Assembly: GCA_023014335.1 (NCBI GenBank)
Contig: JAECYW010000011.1
Location: 1,488,001 to 1,552,000, forward strand
Origin: Galerina marginata
Taxonomy: Eukaryota > Basidiomycota > Agaricomycetes > Agaricales > Galerinaceae
Reading direction: 5' to 3'
DNA length: 64,000 nt
Made by a program: the position numbers and the translations under genes. This document shows, in pieces, positions 47,282 to 59,283 of the stretch. The notes beneath the pieces are model-generated. The model did no database searches and was not told where the DNA came from. It saw nothing but the letters and a program-made list of their open reading frames with translations. Numbering within the stretch: the stretch's first letter is position 1; each line of letters opens with the position of its first letter.

Positions 47282-48294
47282 ATGGACGCCGATGAACCTA
47301 CGACGCCACCCACTGCCAATGGTTTTATCTTCGATCTTCCTAACGAAATTCAAAGGCCAATTTTTGAATACGCTGCAAGGCTAGATGGGAGATGCGCATT
47401 CAATCTGGGACAAGTTGCCCGATATGTGTACCTTTGGTGAGTCGATTAGCCGAGTCAAAGCCGGAGAATAAGCTCAATGTCGATACCAAATATAATATGC
47501 GCCTTTCTTTCCGCTTCAGGATACAGCCAATCTTATACGAGCGAATCGTGGTTCGCAGTCCTCGCGCAGCCTCGTGTCTCCTCCGGACTTTTCGATCCAA
47601 GCCGAGAGGATATTTTGAACGCATCACCAGGTCTTTAGCGTTCGACAGCAGTGTGACCTTGCAACAGGCAAAGCCGGTCCTCGCAGAGTGCTCCCGGCGC
47701 ATCCTCCTCCTCTCGCTTTTCAGACCCAGCAATGCGGAGGACTCGTTCTTGAAATTTGTCAGATCACCATTCCTTCGAAGACTAACACTTGTCTTCAGCG
47801 AGCAAGACGATCAGGCACCCTTTCTCTACCGCTTAGCACCTTACGAGATGCCCTTCGAACTCCTCTCCTCCTTGACTCATCTCGCAATCGTGATCGAGTA
47901 TTCTCATGGACCATGGATGAACCTCGTACTTGCGTCGCAATTCTCCATGAATGCCAACATTACATCGTACATGAATGCCCAAGCAGCGTTCCAGAACCTC
48001 ACCCATTTTGCGATATCGTCTGCGCGGTTCTTTGCTGTTCTGCCGATTAAAAAAGTCACTCATAATATTCGGTATTTTGGCGTCCTGGCACCGTGCAATT
48101 TAAGTCAATGGGGAAGTGATGCTCTTATCCAGAGTGTCAGAGGAACCGGAGACCATTCCATCGTCGTGTTGTATGACCTGGGGGGTGCTGACTCGTGGAA
48201 CGTATTAGATTCTTTTGCACCGTCTGAATTTTGGAAAACAATAGAACATCTGGTAGACGGCGGTTATATTTCTGACAGAGGAGAGGAATGGTAA
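47282..48294 (+). CDS. F-box-like protein, tandem paralog 1
   Basis: Two exons (47282-47436 and 47520-48294), split within the codon for a Trp in YLW. The N-terminus FDLPNEIQRPIFEYAARLDG followed by QVARYVYLWIQPILYERIVV resembles the degenerate F-box opening of a very large mushroom family (start of helix 1 with LP, then a 'P-L-Y' turn). No clear repeat domain follows; the 250-residue C-terminus is mixed alpha/beta with ASCLLRTF and FAISSARFF motifs. A close second copy with the same intron position begins at 49280. F-box proteins recruit targets to SCF ubiquitin ligases; whether this degenerate version does is unknown. ATG 47282 is chosen over an earlier in-frame start at 47231. Confidence 0.7.
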
Positions 48295-49279
48295 TCTTTC
48301 TAGTGGCCCAAGTCGACTAAGTAAATTGGTTGTCCCGTTTTGTAGTGTATTTACGGCATCAATGCTCGCTATATTGGCAAAGTCATAAATAACTCATAGG
48401 CTACAGGACCCGCCGGACCACACTTGAATGCTAAATGGCACGGTAAATCTTGAATTCTGGACAAACAGGCCAAACGTGAGGTGAGTAATACACTAAATTG
48501 ATTATCCTCACACAAGTAATCACAAGTACAAACATCCAGGTTTAGATCCGTAACTGTTGTGCAACCGCTCAGTGGGAAGTCAGAGTCAGTGCTCACAACG
48601 TTGGGGTCCTTTGCGGGAAATGAAAGGTTTGAATTCTCTTTAATTAAGAACTACATAGAGTAAATTGTAGAAATTCCATCGTGATCAGCTTTGTAAAGCT
48701 GATGAAAGCTGGGGAATTTGACCTGCACCAGCCTGAGTCGGACTCTTCCATTTTCGGTGCACATATTAAGCCACCTGAGTGACGGATCACCCACTTTGCA
48801 GCCAGCCTATTCAAATACGAGTTGCTGAATTTTATTAGAAAGGTAGAAAACCATCCTGGCTGATTCGGACTTGAGGAGTGGGTTGGGAGTGGGGTAAGAC
48901 CTAGGTCTTGCCAAGTGAGGGGTAGCAAAGGACAGAGATGTACACTGTCACAAGAGTTTGAAAGGGAAATGACGTAGTGAAATAGCTACCTTTGCCTGTT
49001 GTATGTATGCATTTCAATGTTAGAGAGGAAGAACAAGTATGCTGCGAACGCTTCAAATTGCCGACCAGGGTGGAAATATAGATGCGGTGCACCTACGGCT
49101 CCGAAAAAGGAAGATCCATCCCTTTTCAGCGCCGCTAGGGCATCGCCCGAATTCCACGTGGGTAATAAGAGTCAACAATCAACAATACTCATTACATTTG
49201 CTCTTCAACTGTTACAATCAACATCATCACAAGAGGCGAAGCTGAGTATCTCAAAATCTTTCCTTTACAAAACTTTGTA
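48295..49279. other. Intergenic between the two paralogs
   Basis: Nothing coding is supported. Small frames at 48369-48596 and 49039-49245 have no context. No long repeat linking the flanking paralogs was noticed. Confidence 0.45.
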
Positions 49280-50292
49280 ATGTCTCCGGCCTTTGACTCC
49301 CTTCAAGACTTACGCACCACACTCCTTGAGACCGACGACTCGGAGAAGGTTTTTGACCTCCCCAATGAAGTTCAGCAGCCGATATTTGAATACGCTGCCA
49401 GGATGGACGGGAGATGCGCATTTAACCTGGCCCAAGTAGCTCGATATGTGCATGCCTGGTACTTGCTTCCCGTTATAATGGTATGAAACGCACTTACTAG
49501 ATGCTCTTCAGGACACAGCCAATTTTATATGAAAGAGTCGTCGTTCGCAGTCCTCACGCTGCCTCCTGTCTCCTCCGAACCCTTAGGTCCCATCCCAGAG
49601 GTTATTTTGAACCCATCATCAAGTCTTTGACCTTTGATAGCAGTGTAACATTACCTCAAGCCAAGCCATTGCTCTCAGAGCTTTCACGTCGCCTCATTGT
49701 GTTCTCGTTATTTAGAACCCGCGACTTCGCAAGCCTATTTCTTAAATTCATCAAATCTCCCCATCTCCGAAGGATTACCCTAGTTTGCCGATGTGGAGAT
49801 TCATCATCACGACGCTCCTATGCCGCACCGTACCAAATTCCCCAGTTTCTCCTCTCATCCCTGACGCACATTACTATCGTGATTGACTACCGCCATTCAT
49901 ATTGGAATGAACTCATGTCAGCATCCCTGGTTACCAGTACAAGCATTCCTTCAAGTTCCAATGTGACTGCCTATTCAGCTTTCCAAAATCTCACTCATTT
50001 TGCCATATCTACTCCGATCTTGAACGACATCATTCAGATCAGAACAGTGGCTAAAAACCTTCGATATTTTGTCATCCTGGAACCGTGTAACTTCAGCCAA
50101 TCGGAACACTCCAAGATTCTACGAAAGATCAGGTCTTGGGAATACCAAGGTCACTCCATTTTAGTCTTGAAAGACCTTGGCAGCCCAGAGCTTTGGAGCA
50201 TAGATGATTCTTTCAGACCTTCTAACTTCTGGAAGGAGGTTGAAAGCTTGGTCAAGGAAGGATACATCTCAGATCAAGGAGAGCGATGGTAG
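49280..50292 (+). CDS. F-box-like protein, tandem paralog 2
   Basis: Exons 49280-49458 and 49512-50292, with the intron at the same Trp codon as its neighbour. Shared blocks with paralog 1 are FDLPNEVQQPIFEYAARMDG, QPILYERVVVRSP, SCLLRTLRS, QNLTHFAIST and the ending EGYISDQGERW. Between these blocks the sequence has diverged considerably, including a shorter linker around SSSRRSYAAPYQIPQFLLSS, so the duplication is not very recent. Function is as for paralog 1: a likely substrate-recognition or protein-interaction role, not established. Confidence 0.7.
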
Positions 50293-50403
50293 TTGTGACG
50301 GTGTCTGCAATATTACTCCAGTGTCACTAATTGATTTACAAAACATACAATTACCACCACTAATCAATGTCAGGCTTGCCTAATTATTGGTCTGAGAGTA
50401 AGT

Positions 50404-52282
50404 TCAAATCTCTCCAGAGCAGACAGCTTCAATCCATGCAACATCACTCTTAACAGTGGTAAAATTTTGATACCCATCATCAGTAATCAAGACAACATCC
50501 TCAATTCTTATTCCTCCAACAGGTTCATATTTCTTGAGTATGTCGTGGTTGATGTGCTTCGAGTTACGGATAGCAGCCAGGAGATGAGGCGAAAAATAAA
50601 TTCCCGGTTCTACAGTCTACATCATATGTATTATCAGCATGTGAATCCATCGAGAACACAGAAGAGGTGATGCTTACTACGACCATTCCAGTCTCGAGTG
50701 GCAGTCTGAGCCTCAGGTAGGTGTAAAAGCTTTCATGACCAAGAATTAGCCCACTGATTGTTGGGTTTATAGTAGGCTTGCTGGTGCTGGGGACATCATG
50801 CACATCCATACCAAGAGAGTGACCAACACCATGGGGGAAGAAAGCAGAAGAGTCCCCAGATGCGAGGATAGCCTCTTCGGAGTTCCATGACCCAGAACCG
50901 GGGGAATCGGGTGACTTGAAGATTCCAAGCTTTTGGAAGCCTTTCACCAATGTGCGATGACAGATTAGCTGTACGGCGTCCCAGTGAAGACCGGCTTTTA
51001 TGACGTCGAAAGATTGCTACGCCTTGTCAACTCAATGATCAAAGAAGTGAAGCAGTTGCATACCTTCTGCATCTCAAGGACAAGTTCGTAAATAGCTCGT
51101 GCCTCCGGAGTGAACTTTCCACCATTGCCTACCGGCATTGTACGGGTTATGTCAGAAGCGTAGCAATTCCATTCACATCCCGCGTCGATGAGAAGAACTT
51201 GAGGATTGAGTTCTTTCGTCTTCCCGTGGGCTAGTTCGTTCTTGTTCTGGTGATCATGAGGTTTGACAGGACCCCATGCAAACTCCTTGTCGTTGCAGCA
51301 GTAATGGAGGGTCGAAGCACGAGTCGACGCCGCGACTATGGGGAGATAAGCTTGGTGCACGGATCTCAATTTACGGTTAGCTTTCTCATCGGTTGTTTGG
51401 AGGGTTGATACTTACCCTTCTCTCCTGCAAGAGGCCACAAAAATGGCTTCAGCTTCAGCCTCTTTCTCAATCAACCACTCTCCCGGAAGTAACGGCCTTT
51501 CCACTCCAGCACCTGGTCCTGCTTCAATCTTTCCCTTCACTGCTTTCCCCAAGACTCTCATAACAACTTCATGCGCTCGAGAACTAATTTCGTTCGCGTG
51601 CTTTATGGCTGCGATCTCAGCGGAATCCTTTATCAAACGCGCTCCATGAAGGGCAGACAAAAGGTACAAGTCGGTCACGGCACCGTCGGTGTCGAGAACT
51701 TGCTGGGTGTACTCAGAGGGAAGGGCAGGAAAGAGGGGCGAGTTCCTGGGTAGTGTATGAAAGAGGGCACCTGGGAGTGCCTTTACGAGAGTGTCGATTG
51801 CAGCTGGAAGGGCGGCCGGATAATTGACATTGGATACGTCGAATATTTCCTTTGCAGCCGCAATGGATGGTGGAGGCACTGACCACATCATATCCGCTAA
51901 CTCTGCCTTCGGAATAAATAGATCAATAGACGGCGTGTTTGACAGGGATGTTCCCGGTTGATAGGCCGCTAGAAGAAACGAGGACGGTACATCACATCCC
52001 GAGAGGTAGTAGAAGTTGGATTCTTGACGGAAAACAAGTTCACGATCCGTGTCATTGCGAAAGCCTGTGACCGCTCCTGCCAGTACAAAAATTTGAGGCT
52101 GGAGGTCCAATATGAATCTCTGGCATTGTTGGCGCAACAAACCAAGCTGACCTTGGTGCGCTCCGCCTCTGGGAGCAGCTTTATGAGGTGTTCAAACGTC
52201 TTGATAACATGCTTCTTTGCTGCGGAGTTTAGTAAGAAATTATAGCTATCCTCAAGGGATTCTGTTTACCAGGGTATACCAT
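50404..52282 (-). CDS. Xaa-Pro dipeptidase/aminopeptidase (M24B)
   Basis: Six exons with agreeing phases, start ATG 52282. The N-terminal creatinase-like domain includes [20 protein letters not shown]. The pita-bread catalytic domain has the metal ligands in order: [20 protein letters not shown] (two Asp), [18 protein letters not shown] (His), [10 protein letters not shown] (Glu) and [12 protein letters not shown] (Glu). The set defines a dinuclear Mn or Zn enzyme that splits the bond before a proline, the last step in peptide and collagen-like breakdown. No signal peptide, so cytosolic. It shares a 189-bp divergent promoter with a zf-HIT protein. The assignment is firm for the family; dipeptidase versus aminopeptidase activity is not decided by sequence alone. 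Confidence 0.94.
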
Positions 52283-52471
52283 GGTAGTTCGAGGATAAGT
52301 CGTGAAAAGTCTTGAATGCGATTTGGAAGGGAAGAGATAAGATGCGATTTGAGCTAAATCAGGAAGCCGTCGCACGGTTGTTCGTTTTGGGGCCTCCTTT
52401 TCCAACATCCACCACTTCCACTGGCATGACTGTACGCTGACAACCTTTTGATCTGTTCTCATCGGCACTCC
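52283..52471. promoter_or_regulatory. Divergent promoter region, 189 bp
   Basis: It lies between the start codons of the M24B peptidase (52282, minus) and the zf-HIT protein (52472, plus). No named motif was identified. Confidence 0.5.
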
Positions 52472-53302
52472 ATGGCGCCCAAAACCAAACGGCCACCCAG
52501 GTGCCAAATATGTTTAGAACAGGACCACAAATATACGTGCCCACAATGTCGGATAGTTTAGTATGTTTTGACCTTGCCACCCTGCTATGTTTGCTGAAGT
52601 GGAAGCAGCTGCTCCTTAGTGTGCTATAAGAAGCATAAAGGTCGATTTTGAATTTTTGTGGACAACTTTTAATACTGAAATCTTATTTTCAGAGTCATCA
52701 TGTGTCGCGAAGACAGACGGAGAAGCCACGCAGAGTGGCGGTCACACTCAAAGCCAGCCTGAGCCGATTGAAGGTATACCCTGGCTAACAGAACCCATAA
52801 AACTTTTGGTTGATTTTTTTTCCAGCTACGAATACCAATGCCCCCAGGGAATCTCCTCCGACTGACCATGCCCCCCTTCGCCCTTTGACATCTCTCAACT
52901 GGCCATACGTCCCTGATGAGTCGGCATTTCCGGACCCATTGAAAAGAGACGATCCAAAGACTCTGCAGTTATCGCAATACGAAGCAATCGGTACGCTTTG
53001 AAATATCGTCTTGTAGGTGTCATTCTGACGCGACGATAGCAACCTCCCCCTCTATTCGAAAAATACTGTCTGAACACAAGAACCTTCCTGATTTGTTGAC
53101 TTCCATTGATAAACTACGTGGTTCTGACCGCGAATACGCTCTTCAAAAAGCCCTGGGCATCACAGCTCCGGAAATCGACGATCAGCTTCGACCCCCTGAA
53201 CTTGGTGAAGACGTGTTGGCATTGCGAGAATTAGCAGAAGCCATAGAAGCTGCGGTAAGGGGTGGAAACAAGTCTGCACTTGGTCTGGACTGGGGTGTGT
53301 GA
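52472..53302 (+). CDS. zf-HIT domain protein (ZNHIT3/Hit1-like)
   Basis: Five exons, all phases in agreement. The N-terminal treble-clef finger is complete: Cys 11, 14, 23, 26, 31 and 35, and His 39 (RCQICLEQDHKYTCPQCRI, YCSLVCYKKHK). A disordered Gln/Pro-rich linker follows, then LNWPYVPDESAFPDPLKRDD and a helical C-terminus with IRKILSEHKNLPDLLTSIDK and AEAIEAAVRGG. HIT fingers bind AAA+ RuvBL1/2 complexes; Hit1/ZNHIT3 acts in box C/D snoRNP assembly in the nucleus together with Rsa1. The finger and the length, about 200 residues, favour ZNHIT3-like; other HIT proteins remain possible. Confidence 0.85.
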
Positions 53303-53931
53303 AGTCATGACAGGTACTTACCCCAAAGTGTTGTCACACCTGCAGACGTCATTCCTTATACACGTTTTACAGATAGAACCGGATGCGTTGTGAACTTTGC
53401 AGTTGACATGGGTGTCTATGCTCCTTCTCAATACCTTCATGCATCATGGGGTCGTACACAAGCGGATAATTTGTCTTGAACTCACTCCGCCAAACACGCT
53501 TTGTTGTATTGTTAGATTGTGAGTCTTCTCAGTTATAATTTTAACTTATGACTACATTTTTATATCTGGACTCAGGAGCTCTGTTTGTAACTTAGTCGCA
53601 TGGTCGGAATCCAGAATAAACCGAGTTTCATTGGAACCGAAATTGGACCTTCCTCCCCGCCTTACTGGCTTCTCGAATATTGCTTACCTGCCCGAAGTCT
53701 TCCACTCTCCACCGGCATGTCATAACCTTTCTCTTCCTGAGAGCTAAATTTGCTTCTACGGGCCGTACCCATGCCCTCTTACCCCACCTTTAACTCCCCA
53801 AAGACGTCTTGTGCGAAAATGTGAAATCCTTGTTTATCCTTCTTCGCCGCTCAAGATCGCTTCTTTTCCTCTTCTTCCTTGCTTTGCAACGTATCTCTCA
53901 CTTCGTCAAATTCTGTGAGCCTTCCCCACCA
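53303..53931. other. Intergenic, promoter of the transporter
   Basis: CT-rich tracts around 53650-53900 are typical of fungal core promoters. No gene is supported. Confidence 0.5.
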
Positions 53932-56505
53932 ATGGCAGAGAAAGAAAAGGGCGATGCCTCTCTGGTTGAGAGCGTGAACGAGCGGAACTCGCCTGACAAC
54001 TTCGACAAACTGCCTGAGCCTGGATCCCCTGAACGAATATTGGCGGAGCGCAAGTTGGTGCGAAAGCTGGATATCCGACTCCTGCCCACGATTTTTCTCA
54101 TTTTTATCATGAATTACATCGATGTTTGTTGTCGTCGCCGACCTTCAATGCAAGTACTGATTTTTGTTCGTGAACAGCGTAATGGAGTCACCACTGCAAG
54201 ATTAAAGGGAATGCAACAAGATTTACACATTAATGGTACAAAATTCTTAGACGGACACACGCATACGTACATTGACCTTCTTCCTAGACATCCAATATGC
54301 GACGGTTATTGCAATTCTTTTCGTGTCATACTGTCCGGGGCAAATACCCTCCAACATGGTATTTAATTCGATCCTGATTGTCTTTCTAGTATTCATTATG
54401 TTCTTTTTCTCCAAGATTTTGAACAAAGTTAGCCGGTACGTCTTTGGCCACGTATTTGAGACTATTGCGCTGAATATATGCTTGAAGGCCATCGTTATAC
54501 ATTGGCATATGTACCGTTCTGTGGGGTTTGACGAGTGCCCTGACTGGTGTATGCCCCTCTCCTGCCTGAGCAACAATCTTTCTGACACATCGTCAAATGC
54601 ACAGGTCACCAAGAACTTTGCGGGAATCATTGCATGTCGAGTATTCATTGGCTTACCCGAATCAGCCTTCTACCCTGGAGCCATCTTCCTTCTTTCGAGA
54701 TGGTATACGAAGAAGGTCTGCTTTGACGGTTCTGTTCATTCACTCCCGGACCTAATTTCTTCCTAGGAATTGGCTTTCCGGTCCGCATTTCTCTATGCAG
54801 GATTGCTCATTTCCAACGCATTTGGGACTGTAAGCAAGTTGTAAACGAGCTGCGATTCCTACCTAATGTTTCCATGACTTCTAGTTAATGGCTGCTGGTA
54901 TACTTGCAAATATGGAAGGCAAGCGTGGAATACGAGCGTGGCGTTGGTTCGTCCACAGATATGATAAATATAACATACCGTTCTGACGATTTCATTATCT
55001 ACAGGCTGTTTTTCATCGAAGTAAGCCCATAACTCAAGCCAACTCGCAGAAGTTATACCTAAAAAAAACCTCCTCTTATTTAAAGGGTGCCATCACGATA
55101 TTAGTTGGTTTTAACAGCATGTACGTTTTCCGTTCATCCTGAGTCCATAAGTGGGTTTCTTACTCACCGGGATTTGCAGGTGGTTATTACCCGATTATGT
55201 TCGTTTTTGACCTTTTCTTCTACACATTTCTCTGACCGCGTCTTGCAGCCTCACAACACAAGATGGATGTCTCCATTTGAGTCTCGACTTGCACAAGTTC
55301 GTCTTTCAGAAGATGCAGGGGAGGCAGATCAGGACAACGTTGAAGATTCGTGAGCCCACTTCCTGCATTCGGACGAAACTCTCCTTTATTGACGAACCGT
55401 CGCATAGGCCACTCCAAGGCCTCATCATGGCAATCAAAGACCCAAAAGTGGGGATATTCGCCATCATGACAATCGCTCAACTCCTTGGTTTGAGTTTCGT
55501 GCAATTCTTCCCAACGTCAGCTCCCACATTTCTGTTTGTGATCAGTCTGTACTGACAATTAATGTCTTACTAGCCTTACGCAAACCCTTGGATTCAGCAC
55601 AACTGTCACTCTCCTTCTCGCTGCGTAAGTCTACTGGGCTTTGAATCAACGAAAAATATTCAGAATATTTGACCAGTCCCCCATGGATCGTCGCCTCCAC
55701 AATATGCTGCCTGAACGCGTGGCACGCTGGTAAGATTGCTCCATGTACGCCTTCAACAAGCTGAGCATGTCTTGCAGACAAAACTGGAGAGAGATTCTTC
55801 CACATCGCTGCTTGGTGGTGGGGCGTGATTTTGGGGTTCATCATCGCACTGTCGACGATGTCCATCGCGGCCCGTTATGTTTCCCTGTTCCTTATGGCTT
55901 GTGGCTACGTCGGTGAGGAGATACATTCATCAAATTTGTTTTTTTCGGTTAAAACTCGTCCTTATTTCAGGCTTCGCGATGACATTGGTGTGGGTATCCA
56001 ATGCTGTTCCCCGTCCTCCTGCGTATGCTTCCATCCTTCCAAGAACTTGACATTTGTTCAACTTCGTTTGTTTTAGAAAACGTGCGGCTGCGATAGGAAT
56101 TGTAAATGGATGCGGAAACATTGGCAATGTGTAGGTCCTTTACCCAAATTATTTCAACCCACTCTGAATAACTCTTCTCAGTATGGGTTCGTACACCTGG
56201 AAAGCCGCTTGGGGACCTAGGTACCACCAATCGATGGCCATATCGCTCGGGGCACTGGTGATTAGCACCTTGCTTTCCTTACGTCCGTCAAAGTCTCCTG
56301 TACCATTCGATGTCTTACTCACAAACCTACTGTTTTTACAGTTATTCGCCAGATGCTCATTCGCGAAAACAAAAAGCTTGATGCGGATGAGAAGGCTGCG
56401 TTGGAAGGTGCGAATCGTCTTCGAGTCGAAGAGGCTGCCAGGTTGGAGGGCATCACGTTTGAGGAAGCCATGGAAAGGAGGAAAGGGTATCGGTATTTGT
56501 ATTAA
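53932..56505 (+). CDS. MFS transporter, allantoate permease (Dal5/Tna1) family
   Basis: About seventeen exons, several tiny (one of 16 nt at 55005-55020), join into roughly 500 residues without a break. Landmarks are the cytosolic DIRLLPTIFLIFIMNYIDR ahead of helix 2, QYATVIAILFVSYCPGQIPS, LTGVTKNFAGIIACRVFIGL, the MFS turn ESAFYPGAIFLLSRWY, a cytosolic central loop ending SPLQGLIMAIKDPKVGIF, then further helices (IAAWWWGVILGFIIALST) and a charged tail with EEAMERRKGYRYLY. These match the anion:cation symporter group that imports allantoate, nicotinate, biotin or other small organic anions with protons. The substrate cannot be told from the sequence. ATG 53932 follows AACA, a good context; upstream in-frame ATGs are less likely. 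Confidence 0.92.
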
Positions 56506-56918
56506 TGTGCTGGATGCTTCTCCACGATTTGTGGTTGTATTAGTAATTGGCATTGCACTTGCATTAACAATGGTTCATGTATTTGGTAGCCATGGCCAGT
56601 AGCTTGCTAAGTGATACAAGGCTCGGGGCTTGGATATAGAAGCGTTGATTTTAAGATAGTGTATTGCAATTGTGTCAGCCTTGGCCACTGACAATGTAGT
56701 TCGCATAGTTCGGATGAAATGAAATTGACCCGAGTTCTGCAAGGCGACACTGCCTTTGTCCACCACGGACATGCTTAGTTAGAGACCTTAAGCCAACTAG
56801 AGGTCAGTGTGTAAAGCATGGCAGGTCGGATGCAAAGTTTAATACTTCTGTGGATGAATTAGTTGACAAAGTGGTCACATGGAATAGTAAAAAAGCGTAC
56901 CATATTCGAATTCAAACT
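56506..56918. other. 3' region between convergent genes
   Basis: This is 3' flank of the transporter and of peptidyl-tRNA hydrolase. No feature is visible. Confidence 0.5.
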
Positions 56919-57592
56919 TTAGCCCGCATTTTTCACGGCAACCTTTTCAATTTCCCGAAGAATAAGGTCAAGTCCGTTATTGTCCCAATATTGACGCTCA
57001 GTGCGAGGAGAGCTGACGCATCACATATTCAGCGGCATCGCTCTCGTCACGTCCAATACCGAGACGGAATCGGTAGAAGCCCATTTCTCCTCCTAGGGCA
57101 GAAATAATGCTTTTGACGCCATTGTGACCGTTAGCAGAGCCACCAAGCTTGACGGAAACGGCGTCGACGCGGTGAGAGAGGGAGTCGGTAAGGATAATCA
57201 TGGAGCTTGGGGAGTTGACGGTTTGTCTGTACGCTTTGACGATCGAAGGTCCAGATATGTTCATTAGAGATTCTAAGATGAGATATTCATGTAAGTGACC
57301 AATAATCTGGAATGAAATGGGCCGACCGTACTGGACTTAAAGAGCGTCAGGTTCACCGAGGTGTTTCCAATGAGCACATTGCCATGGCCAGAGTAACCAC
57401 CTCGATCAGACTTCATTTGAATCCCGAGACGCGTAGCTAGCGCGTCAATAACAAACTGGCCAAGACTGAGGGAAATTGTCAGACAGAAAGAAAGAACACG
57501 AATAACGAGATGAAGTACCTGTGTCTTGTCATTGGATAGGGCAGATTACCCAAACCTGCGATGAACAAGTGAGGAACGGTTGAAATTGTCAT
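56919..57592 (-). CDS. PTH1: Peptidyl-tRNA hydrolase (Pth family)
   Basis: Rescue enzyme that cleaves peptidyl-tRNA released from stalled ribosomes. ATG 57592 opens with HLFIAGLGNLPYPMTRHSLG, containing the conserved Asn and the catalytic His of the Pth motif. GNTSVNLTLFKS, LTDSLSHRVDAVSVKLGGSA and NGHNGVKSIISALGGEMGFY follow, then RLGIGRD, all diagnostic; in LGG-S-NGHNG the Asn and His bind the tRNA 3' end. The frame ends early at 56998 (QLSSH), but one extra base near 57000 separates it from a natural continuation ERQYWDNNGLDLILREIEKV ending at 56919, which fits the usual C-terminal helix. I give the longer extent. The organellar form is likely, as eukaryotic Pth of this type works in mitochondria; no strong presequence is visible. 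Confidence 0.87.
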
Positions 57593-59283
57593 TTTTATGA
57601 GGGAGGGAGGGAGGACTATTAAAGCATAATGAAACGAATGACTGCAGCCTTATAAGCGAATTAACTGAATGACAGAGCAACGGAGGCCGTACATAAAGTG
57701 ACTAACATCTGCAAACGCGTTCTGGCCCAGTAGTAGCCTCCGGCTCAGTAGTCCCGGGTAGTGCCGAAAGGACTACATAGGACTCCGTAGAATTTGTTCT
57801 ACTCTGTAGCACTGATAGCGATGCTCGTCCTATCGTAGCATTCCGAAAAATTTAGTACCTATGTAGCATCCATCGTCCTACTGGTGCTCTATAGAACGTA
57901 CATTCTTCTCTCGACATTCACATGTGACAACCGAGCGCTGACAAGCCCGAGTGAGAATAAAAACCCTCACACCTTGTCGAATTTCCTGTCGCTTCTCTTT
58001 TCCCCCCACTTCCCACTGCCCTGTCTTTCTCTCCATTCTCCTCCGTGAGTTTTCTTCATTTTTGACTCAACCTGCTCTCACTGACTCACACATTAAATCA
58101 TAGGCACATACAGCTGCAAGCACCTTCGGGTCTTTCAAGTCCTTTCAATCTCTTCAATGTTGGTGATTGGTTGTCGCTAAGCGCGAAGCACTCGGTATGC
58201 TGTCTTCTCGTTGGGTCATTTTTTAAAGAGTCTAATCGTACGCAAGTCGCGGGGTCAATGTTGGATAATGGCAAGGCATGCCATCTGTAATTAAGCTGTA
58301 TACTAAGTAGTTTAATGTGCTCACTGCGCCCAACGACGCCTAGTGCAAATATATTATACATCTGTAATGTTGCCCCAAATGTGAAACGTGAATATCCTGA
58401 CTAGTACAAGAGAATGTGATTATTTATGATGCCTGAGCTAACCGGGAGCCAAGCGGCATGCCAGGAAGCGATTCGCTATCAAGCTATCCATACTACGGCT
58501 TACTACGGTCCTACCATCCTACGTCACTATCAAACTATATTGCCGCCAGTAGTGAACATCCTTTCTACAGGTTACTATCATAGTGGGGGGGGTTGCTACT
58601 GAAATACGGTCCTATTTGTGCTATATAGGCCTCATAGGAATGGGGTGTTTTGCAGATGCAAGTACATGTAAGAGTAAAAATGACTTGGTTCGACAGGCAG
58701 CAGTGCATACCGGATCAATCCAGACTATTAGGTAAGTCGTCGTCGGACTTGCATCACTTTTCCTCCGAGTCTCGTCGTTCACGTTCTCCTCATGGCAGAC
58801 CATAGTGAATGTCCTAATCCATACCTCCACCTGTCTTTCTATCTCCCTGGGCTGACCTCCTTTCTAGTGTATCGCCTCGCTATCGCTCACTCTCAATGGC
58901 ACCAGGCCTAAAAGCCGTTGTGAACTCAAAGGGGACATTACTTAGAACGGATTCGATATGAATGGACACAGTCGTCGAATCGGCCTCAAGGATGCTTTAG
59001 ACTGCTTTAGAGCACATCTGTTTCCTTGGGAAAAGGAAGGGGTTGAAACGAGGTTACATAGATAGTAGGCCCAAGAAAACGAGAAATTTAAACGGCGAAG
59101 AACTTCAAACGCCGCTTGCTCAAAAACTTCTCTTCTTACATCCCTCCCCGCGCCATAACGCTCACCCTTGATACGCTGGCGACCTCAGTACTACATATCT
59201 ACACTTAAAACGCGCGCTGGACAAATCTTTTACCGAAGTGACTTTGTCTGAATTAACTTGCTGGAAAGTAACCAGAGCACATT
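57593..59283. other. Gene-poor 1.7-kb gap
   Basis: No coding frame is supported. It contains two blocks rich in GTAG/CTAC/CTAT (57715-57905 and 58485-58625), an isolated promoter-like sequence with an intron-like segment (57940-58105), and the promoter of the first MYND gene. Confidence 0.45.
57715..57905. repeat. CTAC/GTAG-rich block
   Basis: Dense CAGTAG, GTAGTCC, CTACAT and CTATCG words, bounded by CCAGTAG on the left and CTACTGG on the right. A related-looking block follows at 58485-58625 and a CTAT-rich one sits at 2939-3215. Its identity is unknown. Confidence 0.4.
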
